Below are positions 11,690-22,688 of a DNA stretch of 64,000 nucleotides, in pieces; position 1 is the first letter of the stretch; each line of letters opens with the position of its first letter. The notes under the pieces were generated by a model. The model was not told the origin of the DNA. It saw nothing but the letters and a program-made list of their open reading frames with translations, and searched no databases. This DNA comes from Sesamum alatum (Eukaryota > Streptophyta > Magnoliopsida > Lamiales > Pedaliaceae). Made by a program: the position numbers and the translations under genes. The stretch lies in the NCBI GenBank assembly GCA_034509735.1, contig JACGWO010000004.1, positions 16,597,395 through 16,661,394 of the forward strand, read 5' to 3'.

Positions 11690-11878
11690 CAAGTTGGGTT
11701 CTCCTACTTCATAACCTTCACCGATGATCATTCACGGTATGGTTATATATACCTAATGAGGTACAAGTCTGAAGCTCTTGAGAGGTTTAAAGAAATCAGA
11801 CTCGAAGTTGAGAACCAAACCGACTACAAAATTAAAGTCCTATGGTTAGACCAAGGCGGAGAGTACCTTAGTACTGAG
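11690..11878 (+). pseudogene. E3 integrase, continued
   Basis: Resumes the copia integrase of E3 after the solo LTR-B: GFSYFITFTDDHSRYG, then SEALERFKEIRLEVENQT, then WLDQGGEYLSTE, where the second catalytic Asp is kept. Reading stops where LTR-A' starts at 11879. The rest of E3 pol (from FLDYLKEHG onward) does not follow anywhere downstream on this strand, so it was lost or lies outside. Confidence 0.88.
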
Positions 11879-13842
11879 TGTTAGAATAGGTGACCATATA
11901 GCCAATCTTGGCGGACTAAATGTAACCTATGTCTATACAATTTCCGTGTTTTGATAAACTATTAATGAATAAAGAAGTGAAATTCATTCTGGCATTACTT
12001 TGTTTGCGTTCACTTTACTGGTTTATATCTATCTGTTCACTACGCAAACAAAGCCCACGGACTGAAAAACTATTTCGGGGACTGGGACTACGCTTGGAGG
12101 TAGGTCCATGAAATCAGTCCGAAAATCTCCAAGTCAAGGAATCTCGAAAATGGGTACCGAGATTCCCCTTGAGACTTGCGCTAAGCATCTGCTGTCGTAT
12201 TTCATCGATGGGTGACGAAGGTCGTCTAAGCAGTGTTAGTGGGTTAGCCTGCTAGGGAGCAATTGACTGAGGTGACTCGCGAGAACCTCTTACGAAGGAC
12301 CTTGAGTAGGGTCAGCAAGGTATGACGTATATTCCCGGTTCCAACGGTACAGGCCAAGTCCTTTGACTTAAGGAACTGTTGAGTTTACCTGTATATCAGG
12401 TCTGTATCTTAGATATGGTGAGAGATTGCCAAGAAGTACTTGAGTAGTCATAAGCCATATCTAGTGCAGCTCTGGTGTACAGAGTGATAGTAGTTTCCAA
12501 GAAAGGATCTATCTCCTGTCAAAGGCATTGACAGTTGAGTCTCACGTATGCTCTGTGTCTTGTCCCTAAAATCTGTGGCCACAGTAACTGAACAAAAGGG
12601 AAGGTTTCCCTTGCGGCGTTTAGTAAGGACATACCGACACTTAGGTCCAAAATGGGTACCTGCATTTTCCGTGCCCTAGACACTAAGTGGTGAGACCGTA
12701 GACAGAAGGACAAGTGTACTGTTAGAGCCTAAATGTTCATCCTCAAAATTTCACCCAGTCTCTAGTGCTATGGACCGTTGCTAGATGGCCACCTATGATA
12801 ACGGACGGATTCCAGGAATCCGACCAAATCTAGCTGAAAGGTGAACCTAAAGAGTCACACACAATCCACACACACTAACTATTTAATTTAGAGTTAAATA
12901 TTGGAGAAAAGGAATGATTAAATTGGATTTAATCGGGTCCTTTATTTTCTTGGAGAATGAATTCTTTTTATTTGATAAAAGGGATTAATCTAATAAATCA
13001 GATTTATTAGAGAATTAATTTAATGGCATTAGAATAAATATTTATATTTATTATATTTATTTATTTGGCATTTGGAATATTTAATAGGATTTAAATATTC
13101 CATTAAAATTAAATTAATGGTTGAGATGGAAAGGGAGAGATGGATGGCTAGGATTGATTTGACTAGGTCAAACGCTACTTTGACTAGGACTTTGACTAGG
13201 TCAAAATCCTAGTCAAATAGACCTCTTTAGAGTTGGAGTTTAAAGAGGATTAAACTCCTCCTCTATATATAGTCCTAGCCTTTCACTATTTGAGGAGTGA
13301 TGAAATTCCAACACACACACAAACTCGGTTCTCTCCCTCTCCCTACTCGTCCGCCCTCTCTCTCTCTCTTATACAAGAAAATACTTCTTGTTCTTTTGTT
13401 CTTGGAACAATAGAACTTAGGAGAATTAATACCGTTAATCAAAAACGTGTTATTAATTCATCCTCTCCAAAATAATACTTGTTCGTTCACTAGCACGACG
13501 TACAAGATACGTGGGTGGATTGCGTTTTACTGTTTGGAGAGTCTCAAACACGAGATTTGGTGCAAATCGGGAAACAACGCGAGTACCGGTTAGAAGACGA
13601 AAACGATAATCGGTAGGTTCCGATTTATTATCTTTCGTTCCTCTTTAATTTACAATCCTATGGCCTCCATAATTTGTTTATGTTTTTAATTCATGAGATA
13701 CACCGAACGCCCGGGAATTTCAAGGGTACACCCCTTGAACGTGTTATTTTATTTCATTAAAGCATGTTTAAATTTTTGTATTTTAATTTTATACCACGCT
13801 TCCGCATTCGCGCTATTTCCTGGGACGATCCACAATCTTTCA
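11879..13842 (+). mobile_element. LTR-A' (5' LTR) with W-boxes and TATA box
   Basis: A 1964-bp LTR, TGTTAGAATAGG to AATCTTTCA, clearly diverged from the LTR-A copies at 1151 and 18794. It is followed at once by a primer-binding site, so it is a 5' LTR. W-box array 13158-13217, TATATATA at 13264-13271. The five bases to its left are CTGAG; the matching right flank was not found. Confidence 0.88.
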
Positions 13843-14716
13843 GTGGTATCAGATCCCGGTTCAGTGTATAGGCCTAGGGTTTAATGTGCGTTTTAAGCAT
13901 GAAATGTGTTCTTGGCATGTTTTAATTAATTCTTGGTTTCTTGATTATTAAAGCATGTCATTTTCTTGTTTTTTAATTCGTGTGATTGTTATATCATTGG
14001 TATTTTCTATTTTTCTTGGGAAACGGGGGCCAGATTGGTCGCGCGCGAGCGCGCGCATAGGGGTGGCGCCTCTAGGCGCGCGTGCACGTAGACAAGGGTG
14101 TCCGCGCGCGCGTGCCGGGCCGGCACGCTTAGTGCGCCAGCGCGCGCGCACTGCACAGGGAAGATGTGCGGCTGGCGACTAGCGGGCCAGCGCGCGCGCG
14201 GCCAAGAGAGCCTGCATGCGCGATAGCCTGCCGGAACGCCAGGCCGTGCAACCTGTTGCCGACCAGGCGCGCGCGCACGCCGGCAGGCTGCTGCCGGTTA
14301 GCTAGGGTTTCTCTTCTTTTTTTTTTATTTTTTATTTATTTTTCAGTTTTAATTTTTTAATTAATTCTGAAAATTTGTTTTTTTGTTCAATTTTGCCAAA
14401 TTTTCTAAGACATTATTTTGGAAAGTAAAATATATTGAATTTAGAATCCCGGGGATATTTTACTTAGAAATAATGAGAAAGGGTTTTCCTAAAAGGAGAA
14501 AATATTATTACCAACGATTATGCATTATTTTCACACGCTACACATTTATATATTTATTTTATCTTGAATAATTATGATTGGTTATCATGTATTATTGGTA
14601 TATAGTTATTATGTGATTGGATCATATGATTATGTGTGTTGGATGCAAACGGATGATCACGAGCCCTAGACCGAATGTATGGTTTAATTTCATGTTGGGC
14701 CTGTGTACCTCTTTTA
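13843..14716 (+). other. Primer-binding site and leader downstream of LTR-A'
   Basis: TGGTATCAGA at 13844-13853 is complementary to the 3' end of initiator tRNA-Met, one base after the LTR, the usual copia primer site. The leader then runs through AT-rich sequence, a GC island at about 14036-14306, CTAGGGTTTC, and sequence matching the reverse complement of the E1 and E2 leaders (GGGCCTGTGTACC near 14697). It is cut by LTR-B at 14717 before any gag. Confidence 0.85.
14036..14306. repeat. GC-rich hairpin island, plus-strand leader
   Basis: About 270 bp dominated by GCGCGC runs. It includes the imperfect inverted pair around the loop AAGGGT near 14087-14095 (arms GTAGAC and GTCCGC with GCGCGC extensions). 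The island ends at the CTAGGGTTT boundary also seen in reverse at 52250 and 6780. Open frames on both strands (Arg/Ala-rich) are by-products of composition. Confidence 0.75.
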
Positions 14717-16797
14717 TGTTGGAATAGGTGACCAGAAAGCCAATAGGTTTGGCAATTTGTAACCTATTCGACAACTTGATGTAAATGTAATATTATTATG
14801 TGATGAATAAGATGAGTGTTCGTCACCAATGGTACCTTCTTTGTTGCGCTCATCTTACATTTGTTAAAATGGTGTTTAACTTATATCGCAACAAAGCCCA
14901 CAGACCATGGTTAACAACTCGTGCAGTTGGGCCACGCATTGGATGGTGGTCATGAAACCAACTGATTAAGAGTTGGGTCTGAAACGTTCTAAGTGGAGGA
15001 CCTCGAGACAGGGCATCGAGAGTCCTATAGAGACTTGCATCAAGAGTCGTGTTCATTAGATGAGTGCCGTGTTTCATCGGCGACAGGCGTGGGAAGCCTA
15101 CACGATCTTGATGGGTTGGTCGACTGGGGTCGAGCTGACTGGACTGACTCACGGGGATCATCATATGGAAGCCTTGGAGGCTTGGTCGGTATGATTGGTT
15201 TTTCCCGGTTCCGATAGTACGGGAGTAATCCTCAGACTTGAGGAATCATGGCAGTCGCGTGCACATGATGGCTGTATCTTGGATCTGGCGAGAGGTAATC
15301 ATTCTGTAAGATGATTACATAAGCCTTGTCCAGTGCAGTTGGAATGTGTAGCGAGGACGGCGGATTCCAAGAAGAGGATGCGTCCCCTGTCAGTATGTGA
15401 CAGAGGTATCTCCTATGCACTCGGAGACACGTTCATGCTGTTTGAAGCTGTGGCCACAGTGGTTGGTCGAACAGGGAATGGTTTCCTGTGTCGACGCAAT
15501 GAAGCATACGTGGTCTCGAGTATTAAGCATAGATGCCTAGTCAAGGATGGGAACCGACGCCCAATTCCATACCCTAGACTAAGGCCGGGAGATGGTAGAC
15601 GGAAGGATCGTACCCGTATGGAATCGGCGCCTAAATGTTCACGCCAATTCACCTAGTCTCTAGTGCCATGGACCGTTGCTAGACGGCCACCCATGGTAAC
15701 GGGCCCATGTGGGACACGGGCCCAAGTCTAGTTGAGGGTGAACCTAAAGGGTCACACACAAATCACCGAGGAGGTTGAAAGATCGACTTGGAGTCAATCT
15801 CGAAGGATAAATAAGTAATTGGATTACTTAAGGGAAAGTCCATTGGATGGACGGGCCGATATTGTATCGGGCTTTCATTTAATCGGTAAATTGGATTTTC
15901 GATTAAATATGGAAAGTTGAGACGTTAGATCTTTTAATTGGATTAAAAGAGCAACGGGAATAATTTAAATGGACATTAAATTGGATTTAATATTGGGTTC
16001 GTCGCAATTGGATTACGATAAAATTCGGTCCGTTAAATTATACCCGAGAGGAGAAATAATTCCTTTTTTGGAATAGGAAGAAGTTGGACTTGTTCCCTTA
16101 ATTAAATATGGCGGACATGCTCCCTTGGGGGAAGCAAAATCAGCTATGTTTCATGCTAGGTGGTATGTTGACTTATCTCTTTTGGAAAGAGACAAATCAA
16201 CTCCAATCAAACTCTTTCCTTTTGGTATGATTTGATCATACCATAAATTTTGGTGGGCTTGATTGAAGAATTGATGGTGATTGATTGGAATGAATCTAGA
16301 CATCCTTGGATGAACCTAGACACATTCCAATAATCACATTAATTATGTATATATATTAGAATATACAACACCAAGCATAAGTGATTCATTATTCATCTTT
16401 TCCTAGGAAAAAGAGAAGACAAAAATCCTCTCCTCTCTCTCAATTTTCGTGTTCTCTCCCTCTCTTACACTTGTGTTCTTCACTTGATTTTGAATCAAGA
16501 AGAAGAACAAAGCAAGTTTAAGAGAACACTAATTGATAGTGTTCTTCTCTTAAACCGATTCCTTCCTAAACCCGTTCTTTTCTAGCAAGAAGAACGTGTG
16601 TTTCTTCTGGTGTGGTGTGGATCACCTTTTGAGAACCCATACGTTTTGATTTCGTGAGCATTCCGGAGAAGGAACAACGCAAGTAGCCGGGAGCATACGC
16701 TAAACAATCAAAGGTAACGGTTTATTATGCTTTGATTGATTTCATTTATATATCTATGCCTGATGTGCTTAAATGTATGTTTTAATATTTACACATG
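14717..16797 (+). mobile_element. LTR-B, forward, 3' end missing
   Basis: Starts TGTTGGAATAGGTGACC and matches LTR-B for about 2.08 kb, then breaks at TTTACACAT (about 16797), where leader sequence of another copia family begins. The final 140 or so bases (U5 with its hairpin) are absent. The preceding five bases are TTTTA. It carries the clearest U3 hairpin string (15785-16018). Confidence 0.88.
15785..16018 (+). repeat. U3 hairpin string of LTR-B (eight palindromes)
   Basis: Eight successive inverted repeats in 234 bp. Centres: TGG 15789-15791 (arm GACT), TGG 15820-15822 (TAAGTAAT), TGG 15844-15846 (GTCCAT), TTG 15862-15864 (CCGATA), TGG 15892-15894 (AAAT, nested in the 9-bp outer pair 15877-15885 / 15900-15908), TGG 15939-15941 (TCTTTTAAT), TGG 15982-15984 (ATTAAAT), TGG 16009-16011 (TCGCAAT, one mismatch). 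Arms differ from one hairpin to the next, while the loop triplet and its strand stay the same. Confidence 0.9.
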
Positions 16798-17082
16798 CTT
16801 AATTTTGTTAGATTGGATCTAAAATTGTATGCTTATTTTCAGAATAATATTACTGTTATTGTACTGAAACAGTTTTGAAAAAAAAAAAAAAATTGATCGG
16901 GCCGGCAGTGGCCGTTTTTCGACTTTTAATATTTACACATGCTTAATTTTGTTAGATTGGATATAGAATTCGGCAGATAAAAAGATCTGCCCATCGGTAA
17001 TGGAAATTATCACTTTATTGTGAAATACCAGATTGGCCCGTTCTGCCATAAGTACCTCCATATTCTGCTGAGTACGATTCGA
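16798..17082 (+). other. Leader debris with a local duplication, next to the gap
   Basis: 16798-16900 is the forward form of the leader segment found reversed at about 33775-33875 (same TTAGATTGGATC, TTTTCAGAATAATATT and poly-A features). A stretch of about 38 bases starting TTTTAATATTTACACATG near 16781 reappears near 16924, with the same chimeric LTR-B/leader junction. The last 100 or so bases before the gap match nothing I recognise. Confidence 0.6.
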
Positions 17083-17582
17083 NNNNNNNNNNNNNNNNNN
17101 NNNNNNNNNNNNNNNNNNNNNNNNNNNNNNNNNNNNNNNNNNNNNNNNNNNNNNNNNNNNNNNNNNNNNNNNNNNNNNNNNNNNNNNNNNNNNNNNNNNN
17201 NNNNNNNNNNNNNNNNNNNNNNNNNNNNNNNNNNNNNNNNNNNNNNNNNNNNNNNNNNNNNNNNNNNNNNNNNNNNNNNNNNNNNNNNNNNNNNNNNNNN
17301 NNNNNNNNNNNNNNNNNNNNNNNNNNNNNNNNNNNNNNNNNNNNNNNNNNNNNNNNNNNNNNNNNNNNNNNNNNNNNNNNNNNNNNNNNNNNNNNNNNNN
17401 NNNNNNNNNNNNNNNNNNNNNNNNNNNNNNNNNNNNNNNNNNNNNNNNNNNNNNNNNNNNNNNNNNNNNNNNNNNNNNNNNNNNNNNNNNNNNNNNNNNN
17501 NNNNNNNNNNNNNNNNNNNNNNNNNNNNNNNNNNNNNNNNNNNNNNNNNNNNNNNNNNNNNNNNNNNNNNNNNNNNNNNNNN
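17083..17582. other. Assembly gap (500 N)
   Basis: Exactly 500 N, a conventional placeholder for a gap of unknown length. Anything read across it is meaningless. Left of it is leader debris; right of it is copia RT in mid-domain, so at least gag, protease and integrase of E4 are hidden or deleted here. Confidence 0.98.
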
Positions 17583-18793
17583 GGTTTCACGGTCACTGGA
17601 GAAGAACAGAAGGTCTGTCGTCTCCAGAAGTCCATCTATGGCCTCAAACAAGCATCCCGAAGTTGGAACATTCGATTTGATGAAGTAATACGGGGATATG
17701 ACTTCATCAAAAACGAATCCGACCCTTGTGTATACAAGAAGGTCAGTGGGAGCTCTATAGTGTTCCTAGTGCTTTACGTGGATGACATTCTGCTCATTGG
17801 TAATGACGTCAGAATGTTAGGAACACGAAAACGCATGGCTGTCAACCAAGTTTTCATGAAGGACTTGGGTGAAGCCTCCCTACATCCTAGAATAACATCC
17901 AGATTGTCAGAAGGAAAGGACAGAGTCTAAAAGGATGTTAGGGCTCACCCAACTCGTATATGGAGAAAGTCCTAAGAGATATCGAATGGACAACTCCAAA
18001 ACGAGGATTCCTTCCAATGAGGCATGGGATCAAGTTATATCCAAGAAGCAGTCCCAAGACTGATGAGGAACTTGAAAAGATGAAAGTCATCCCCTATGCT
18101 TCTGCCGTAGGTAGCATCCAATATGCGGTCCATTGCACCAGGCCTGACATTGCACACGCTTTGAGCGTGACAAGCAGATATCAGTCCTGTGCAGGAAAGA
18201 CACAATTGGAATTGCCGTTAAGGGCATCCTTAAGTACTTAGGAGAAACTAAGGAAATGTTCTTGGTCTATGGAAATGGAGAACTAATTCTGGAAGGCTTT
18301 AGCGACGCTAGCTTCCAGTCTGATGACGATGATGCCAAGTCTCAATCGGGGTATGTATTCAAACTCAACTTCGGAGTAGTGGCTTGGAAAAGTTCCAAGC
18401 AAGCAACCACTGCTGACTCCACCACTGAGGCTGAATACATAGCAGCTTCAGAAGCTGCTAAGGAAGCGGTTTGGATGAGAAACTACATCCAAGAGTTGGG
18501 TGTGGTGCCTAGCATCGCCGAGCCTGTTGTCATCTTCTGTGATAACAACGGTGCAATAGCGCAAGAAAGGAACCGAGATCTCATCACCGTTCCAAACACA
18601 TTCTTAGACGCTACCATCTTCTTAGAGAAATGGTAGGAAGAGGTGACGTTGTCGGATGGACCGAGTCAACTCAGCAGACAACACAGCAGACCCGCTGACA
18701 AAGCCTATGTCGCAGAGTGCTCATACGCAACATCTTGAGAAGATGGGGATTAGGCAATATGGGTGATTTGGCTTTAAAGGTCAAGTGGGAGAT
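17583..18793 (+). pseudogene. E4: copia RT and RNase H, 3' end of pol
   Basis: Plus-strand pol remnant. RT is open from 17583 (GFTVTGEEQK, SIYGLKQASRSWN) through YVDD at 17775-17786 and DILLIGND. Several one-base losses then break the frame between about 17820 and 18000. RNase H shows DASFQSDDDD (first Asp, near 18305), TTEAEYIAA (Glu) and FCDNNGA (second Asp, near 18535); it would remove RNA from the RNA-DNA hybrid. After a stop near 18636 the tail drifts out of frame. The polypurine tract AAGTGGGAGAT (18783-18793) touches the 3' LTR. Confidence 0.9.
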
Positions 18794-20775
18794 TGTTAGA
18801 ATAGGTGACCATGTAAGCCAATTTTGGCGGGTATATGTAACTATGTCTATACAATCATAGGTGTTTGATAATCATTAATGAATAAAGAAGTGAATTTTCA
18901 TTTGGCATCACTTTGTTTGTGTTCACTTATATTTGTTTTCCATATCTGTTCACTACGCAAACAAAGCCCACGGACTGAGAATCAATTTCGGGGACTGGGA
19001 CTACGCTTGGAGGTAGGTCCATGGAATCAGTCTTCCCGAATCAGTCCGGAAATCTCCAAGTCAAGGAATCCCAAAAATGGGTACCGGGATTCCATTTGAG
19101 ACTTGCACTAAGCACCTGCTGTCGTGTTTCATCGACGGGTGACGAGGGTCGTCTAAGCAGTGTTAGTGGGTTTAGCATGCTAGGACGCAGCTGACTGAGG
19201 TGACTCGTGGGAACCGTCTTACGGAGGACCTTGAGTATGGTCTGCTAGGTATGAACGTATATTCCCGGTTCCAACGGTACAGGTCAAGTCCTTTGACTTG
19301 AGGAATTGCTGAGTTTACCTGTACATCAGGGCTGTATCTTAGATATGTGAGAGATTGCCAGAAATTCTCTTTGGTAAGTCATAAGCCATGTCTAGTACAG
19401 TTCTGGTGTGCAAAGTGACAGTAGTTTCCAAGAAAGGATCTGTCTCCTGTCAATAGGTTTGGCAGTTGGGTCTCATGTATACTCTAGGTCTTGTCCCTAA
19501 AACTGTGGCCACAGTGACTGAACAGAAGGAAGGATTCCTTGCGGCGTTTAGTGAGGACAGACCGACACTTAGGTCCAAATGGGTACCTGCATTATCTGTG
19601 CCCTAGACTCTAAGTGATGAGATCAAAGACAGAAGGACAAGTGTACTGTTAGAGCCTAAATGTTCATCCTGAATATTTCACCTAGTCTCTAGTGCATGGA
19701 CCGTTGCTAGATGGCCACCCATGGTAACGGAAGGATTCTAGGAATCCGACCAAGTCTAGATGAAAGGTGAACCTAAAGAGTCACACACTATCCACACACA
19801 TTTAGATATTTAATTAGGAATTAAATATTGGAGTGAAGGAATGATTAAATTGGATTTAATCGGGTCCTTTATTTTTCTTGGAGAAATAATTCCTTCTATT
19901 AGATATAAGGAATTAAATTGATAAATTAGATTTATCAATAGGGATTTATTTAATGGGCTTAAATAATATTTATATTTATTTTAGCCTCTTGGAAATATTT
20001 AAATAGGTTTTAAATATTCCATTAAATTAAATTAAATCAACGTGAGATGAATGGGAGAGATGGATGGCTAGGATTGTTTTGACTAGGTCAAAACACTACT
20101 TTGACTAGGACTTTGACTAGGTCAAAATCCTAGTCAAAATAGAGTTCTTGAAAGAGGAGTTTAAAGAGGATTAGACTCTCTTCTATATAAACCCCTAGCA
20201 TCCTACAAGTTGAAGGATGATGAAATTCCAACACACACAACACACACACACAACTCGGCTCTCTCTCCCTCTATCTCGTCCGCCCTCTCTCTCTCACACA
20301 CTCCAAGAAAATTATTTTTCTTTGTTCTCTTGTTCTTGGAACATTAGAACTTGATGAATCAATACCGTTAATTCATAACGTGTTGTTGATTCATCCACTC
20401 CAAAATATAAACTTGTTCATTGCTAGCACGACGTGCAAGATACGTGGGTGGATCGTGTGTCACGATTTGGAGGGTCTCAAGAACGAGATCTTGGTGCAAA
20501 ACGGGGAACAACGCGTGTAGCCGTTGAAGACGAAAACGACAACGGGTAGGTCTCGTTTTATGATTTTCGTCCCTTTTAATTTTCCACCCTATGGCCTCCA
20601 TGATTCTTTTATGTTTTATTATTCATGAGATACACCGAACACCCGGGAATTTCAAAGGCACACCCTTTGAAACGTGTTCTTTAATTTAAAGCATGTTTAA
20701 ATTCCGCATTTATTTTTTAATTATACTGCGCTTCCGCATTCGCGCTTTTCCCGGAACGATCCACAATTCCTTTCA
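18794..20775 (+). mobile_element. 3' LTR-A of E4
   Basis: A 1982-bp LTR directly after the polypurine tract, ending CCTTTCA. It contains a W-box array at 20077-20139, TATATAAA at 20184-20191 and a CT-rich tract near 20285. The right flank (ATTCG) is the RNase H remnant of another element. The 5' LTR of E4 is not identifiable; the LTR-A' at 11879 is too diverged and its flank does not match. Confidence 0.92.
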
Positions 20776-21201
20776 ATTCGGACTTAATGGTAAATGTCGT
20801 AGCTTGGAAAGGTCCAAGCAGGATACCACGGAGTTTCATAATGAAAGTCGAATATATAGCGACTTTGAAAGTTATTTTGGAAAGTGGTTTGGATGGAAAA
20901 CGACTTCCATTGGATGGATGTGGTGCCTAGCACGACTGAGCCAGTAATTACCTTGGAGGTTGACAACTAGGGAATGGAAAAAGCTTTTGGGCCTGAGATC
21001 TCATCACAAGATCCATGAAAAATTCTTAGATAGTCACCATCTATAAGTAACGATGGTAGGAACAGGTAGCATATAGTTTGATGGTATTACCTCGACAGAA
21101 AAATAAACTAGACCTGCGAGATTGAACTGGTATCGCAGATTAGTCATTCTCAAAAGGTTCAGAGTTACATGGGTAATTGGCTTTGAGGTCAAGTGGAAGA
21201 T
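20776..21201 (+). pseudogene. E5: decayed copia RNase H end and polypurine tract
   Basis: Recognisable by alignment with the E4 RNase H: a VVAWK-like segment near 20800, then the equivalent of the EAEYIA and GVVPS region (GTGGTGCCTAGCACGACTGAG near 20919), then the tail up to GGTCAAGTGGAAGAT, the polypurine tract just before LTR-C. There are multiple stops and indels, so it is much older than E4. It is the target into which E4 inserted. Confidence 0.75.
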
Positions 21202-22688
21202 TGTTAGAGTATGTGACAAGATAGCAAATTGGATTGGCAGTTTTGAGAACTATTTGTCAATCTTTATTAATGCAATATTCTCCCGATAACTAGAGTAAGT
21301 ATTCATCACTCATTAGTGTTTGTTGTGCTTACTACTAACATTGAAGGGTGTTTCAACATCACAACAAACGCCCATAGACCAATTTGATAACCCATGAAGT
21401 TGGGTTGGGCATTATATGGTGGCTACAAAACCAACTTCTGAGGGTTGGTCTAAAATGTTCCAAGTCGAGGGCCCTCAAGATTGAGAATCGAATGACCTAT
21501 TGAGACTTTCAGTAAGTATTGCATTCACTGGGTAAGTGTTAAGTTTCATTGGCGACAGACGGAGGTCGTCCTGCAATTTTAGTAGGTTATTTGGCAAGGT
21601 AGTCAACTGACTGAATTGACTCACGAGAATCGTCATATGAAAGCCTTGGAGACTTGGTCGGTATGACTGGAATACCCGATTCAGATAGTACGGGATTAGT
21701 CCTCGGACTTTAGGAATCATGGAAGTTGCATGCATACGAAGACTGTATCTTGGATCTAGTGAGAGGTGACTATATCTTTCATGGTCATTATAAGCCTTGT
21801 CTAATACAGTTGGAGTATGTCTCGAGGATGCTGGATTTCAAGAAAAGATCTGTGCCTTGTCAGTATATGGCAATGATGTCTCATGTTGGCTCTGAGAGGG
21901 TCTAGACTCTCAAAGTCTATAGCCATAGCAATTGATTGAGAGGAAAGAATTTCCTACGTCGATCAATAAACTAAACGTGTCTCGAGTATGGAGCATAGTT
22001 GCCTAGTGAATGATGGGAATAGACGCCCAATTCCTGACCCTAGACTAAGGACAGGAGACGGTTGACAATAGGAACGTACCCATATTGGACCTCGGAGCCT
22101 AAATGTTCACACCACTAGTCTCTAGTGCAATTAGCCATTGCTAGACGGCCACCCATGATAACGGGCTATATTCGGTTACTGGTTAATGGGAGATAATTGT
22201 GTTGGACACAAGCCTAAGTCTAGTTGAGGGTGAACCTAAAGAGTCAAATACAAATCATTGGGAAGTTATGGAATTAATTTGGAATTAATTCCAGAACAAC
22301 GAATCAGTTTAATTAGATTAAATTAATTCTTGGAGAGCATAAATGATTGGATCATTTATACGGAATAATCTATTGGATGTAGATCCAAAGTTTAGTTAAT
22401 TAGATTAATTGAATTTTAGATTTGGCCTTTTAAATTAATTGGATTAATGTAATAGAGGCTTGGGCTAGTTAATTAGTGGATTGGATTCACTAATTAATTA
22501 GAATATATAGGCTTGTCTAATTAATGAGTTGGATTCATTAATTAGTAGAGTTGGGGTAGAAATAATTAATTGAATTAAGTATATTTTGGGCTTAATTAAC
22601 AATGTGGATTGGATTCATTAATTAATTAAGTACATTTGAGCTTGTGAATATTTAATTGAATTGAATATTCACTTTAGGCTGGATATTT
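21202..22688 (+). mobile_element. LTR-C (3' LTR of E5), first part
   Basis: Starts TGTTAGAGTATGTGACAAG right after the polypurine tract. It shares the general LTR skeleton, including the conserved block around 22128-22235, and an AT-rich run of TGG palindromes (arm GGAATTAATT near 22270; AAATGAT near 22345). It is interrupted at 22689 by a reversed LTR-B and continues at 26907. Confidence 0.85.

Noticed and set aside
15333..15656. 107-codon sense frame in LTR-B, also open at 10749-11072 and 25967-26290 (minus)
   Set aside because: It starts at GTG here. Between the copies at 15333 and 25967 I count seven amino-acid-changing and one silent base change, the opposite of purifying selection. It is a chance frame in a young repeat.
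17010..17688. Long open frames on both strands crossing 17083-17582
   Set aside because: They consist almost entirely of N; the gap, not a gene, makes them open.
11879..20775. LTR-A' at 11879 and LTR-A at 18794 as the two LTRs of one element
   Set aside because: They differ in many positions including the first 100 bases, and the flanking five bases (CTGAG and ATTCG) do not match.
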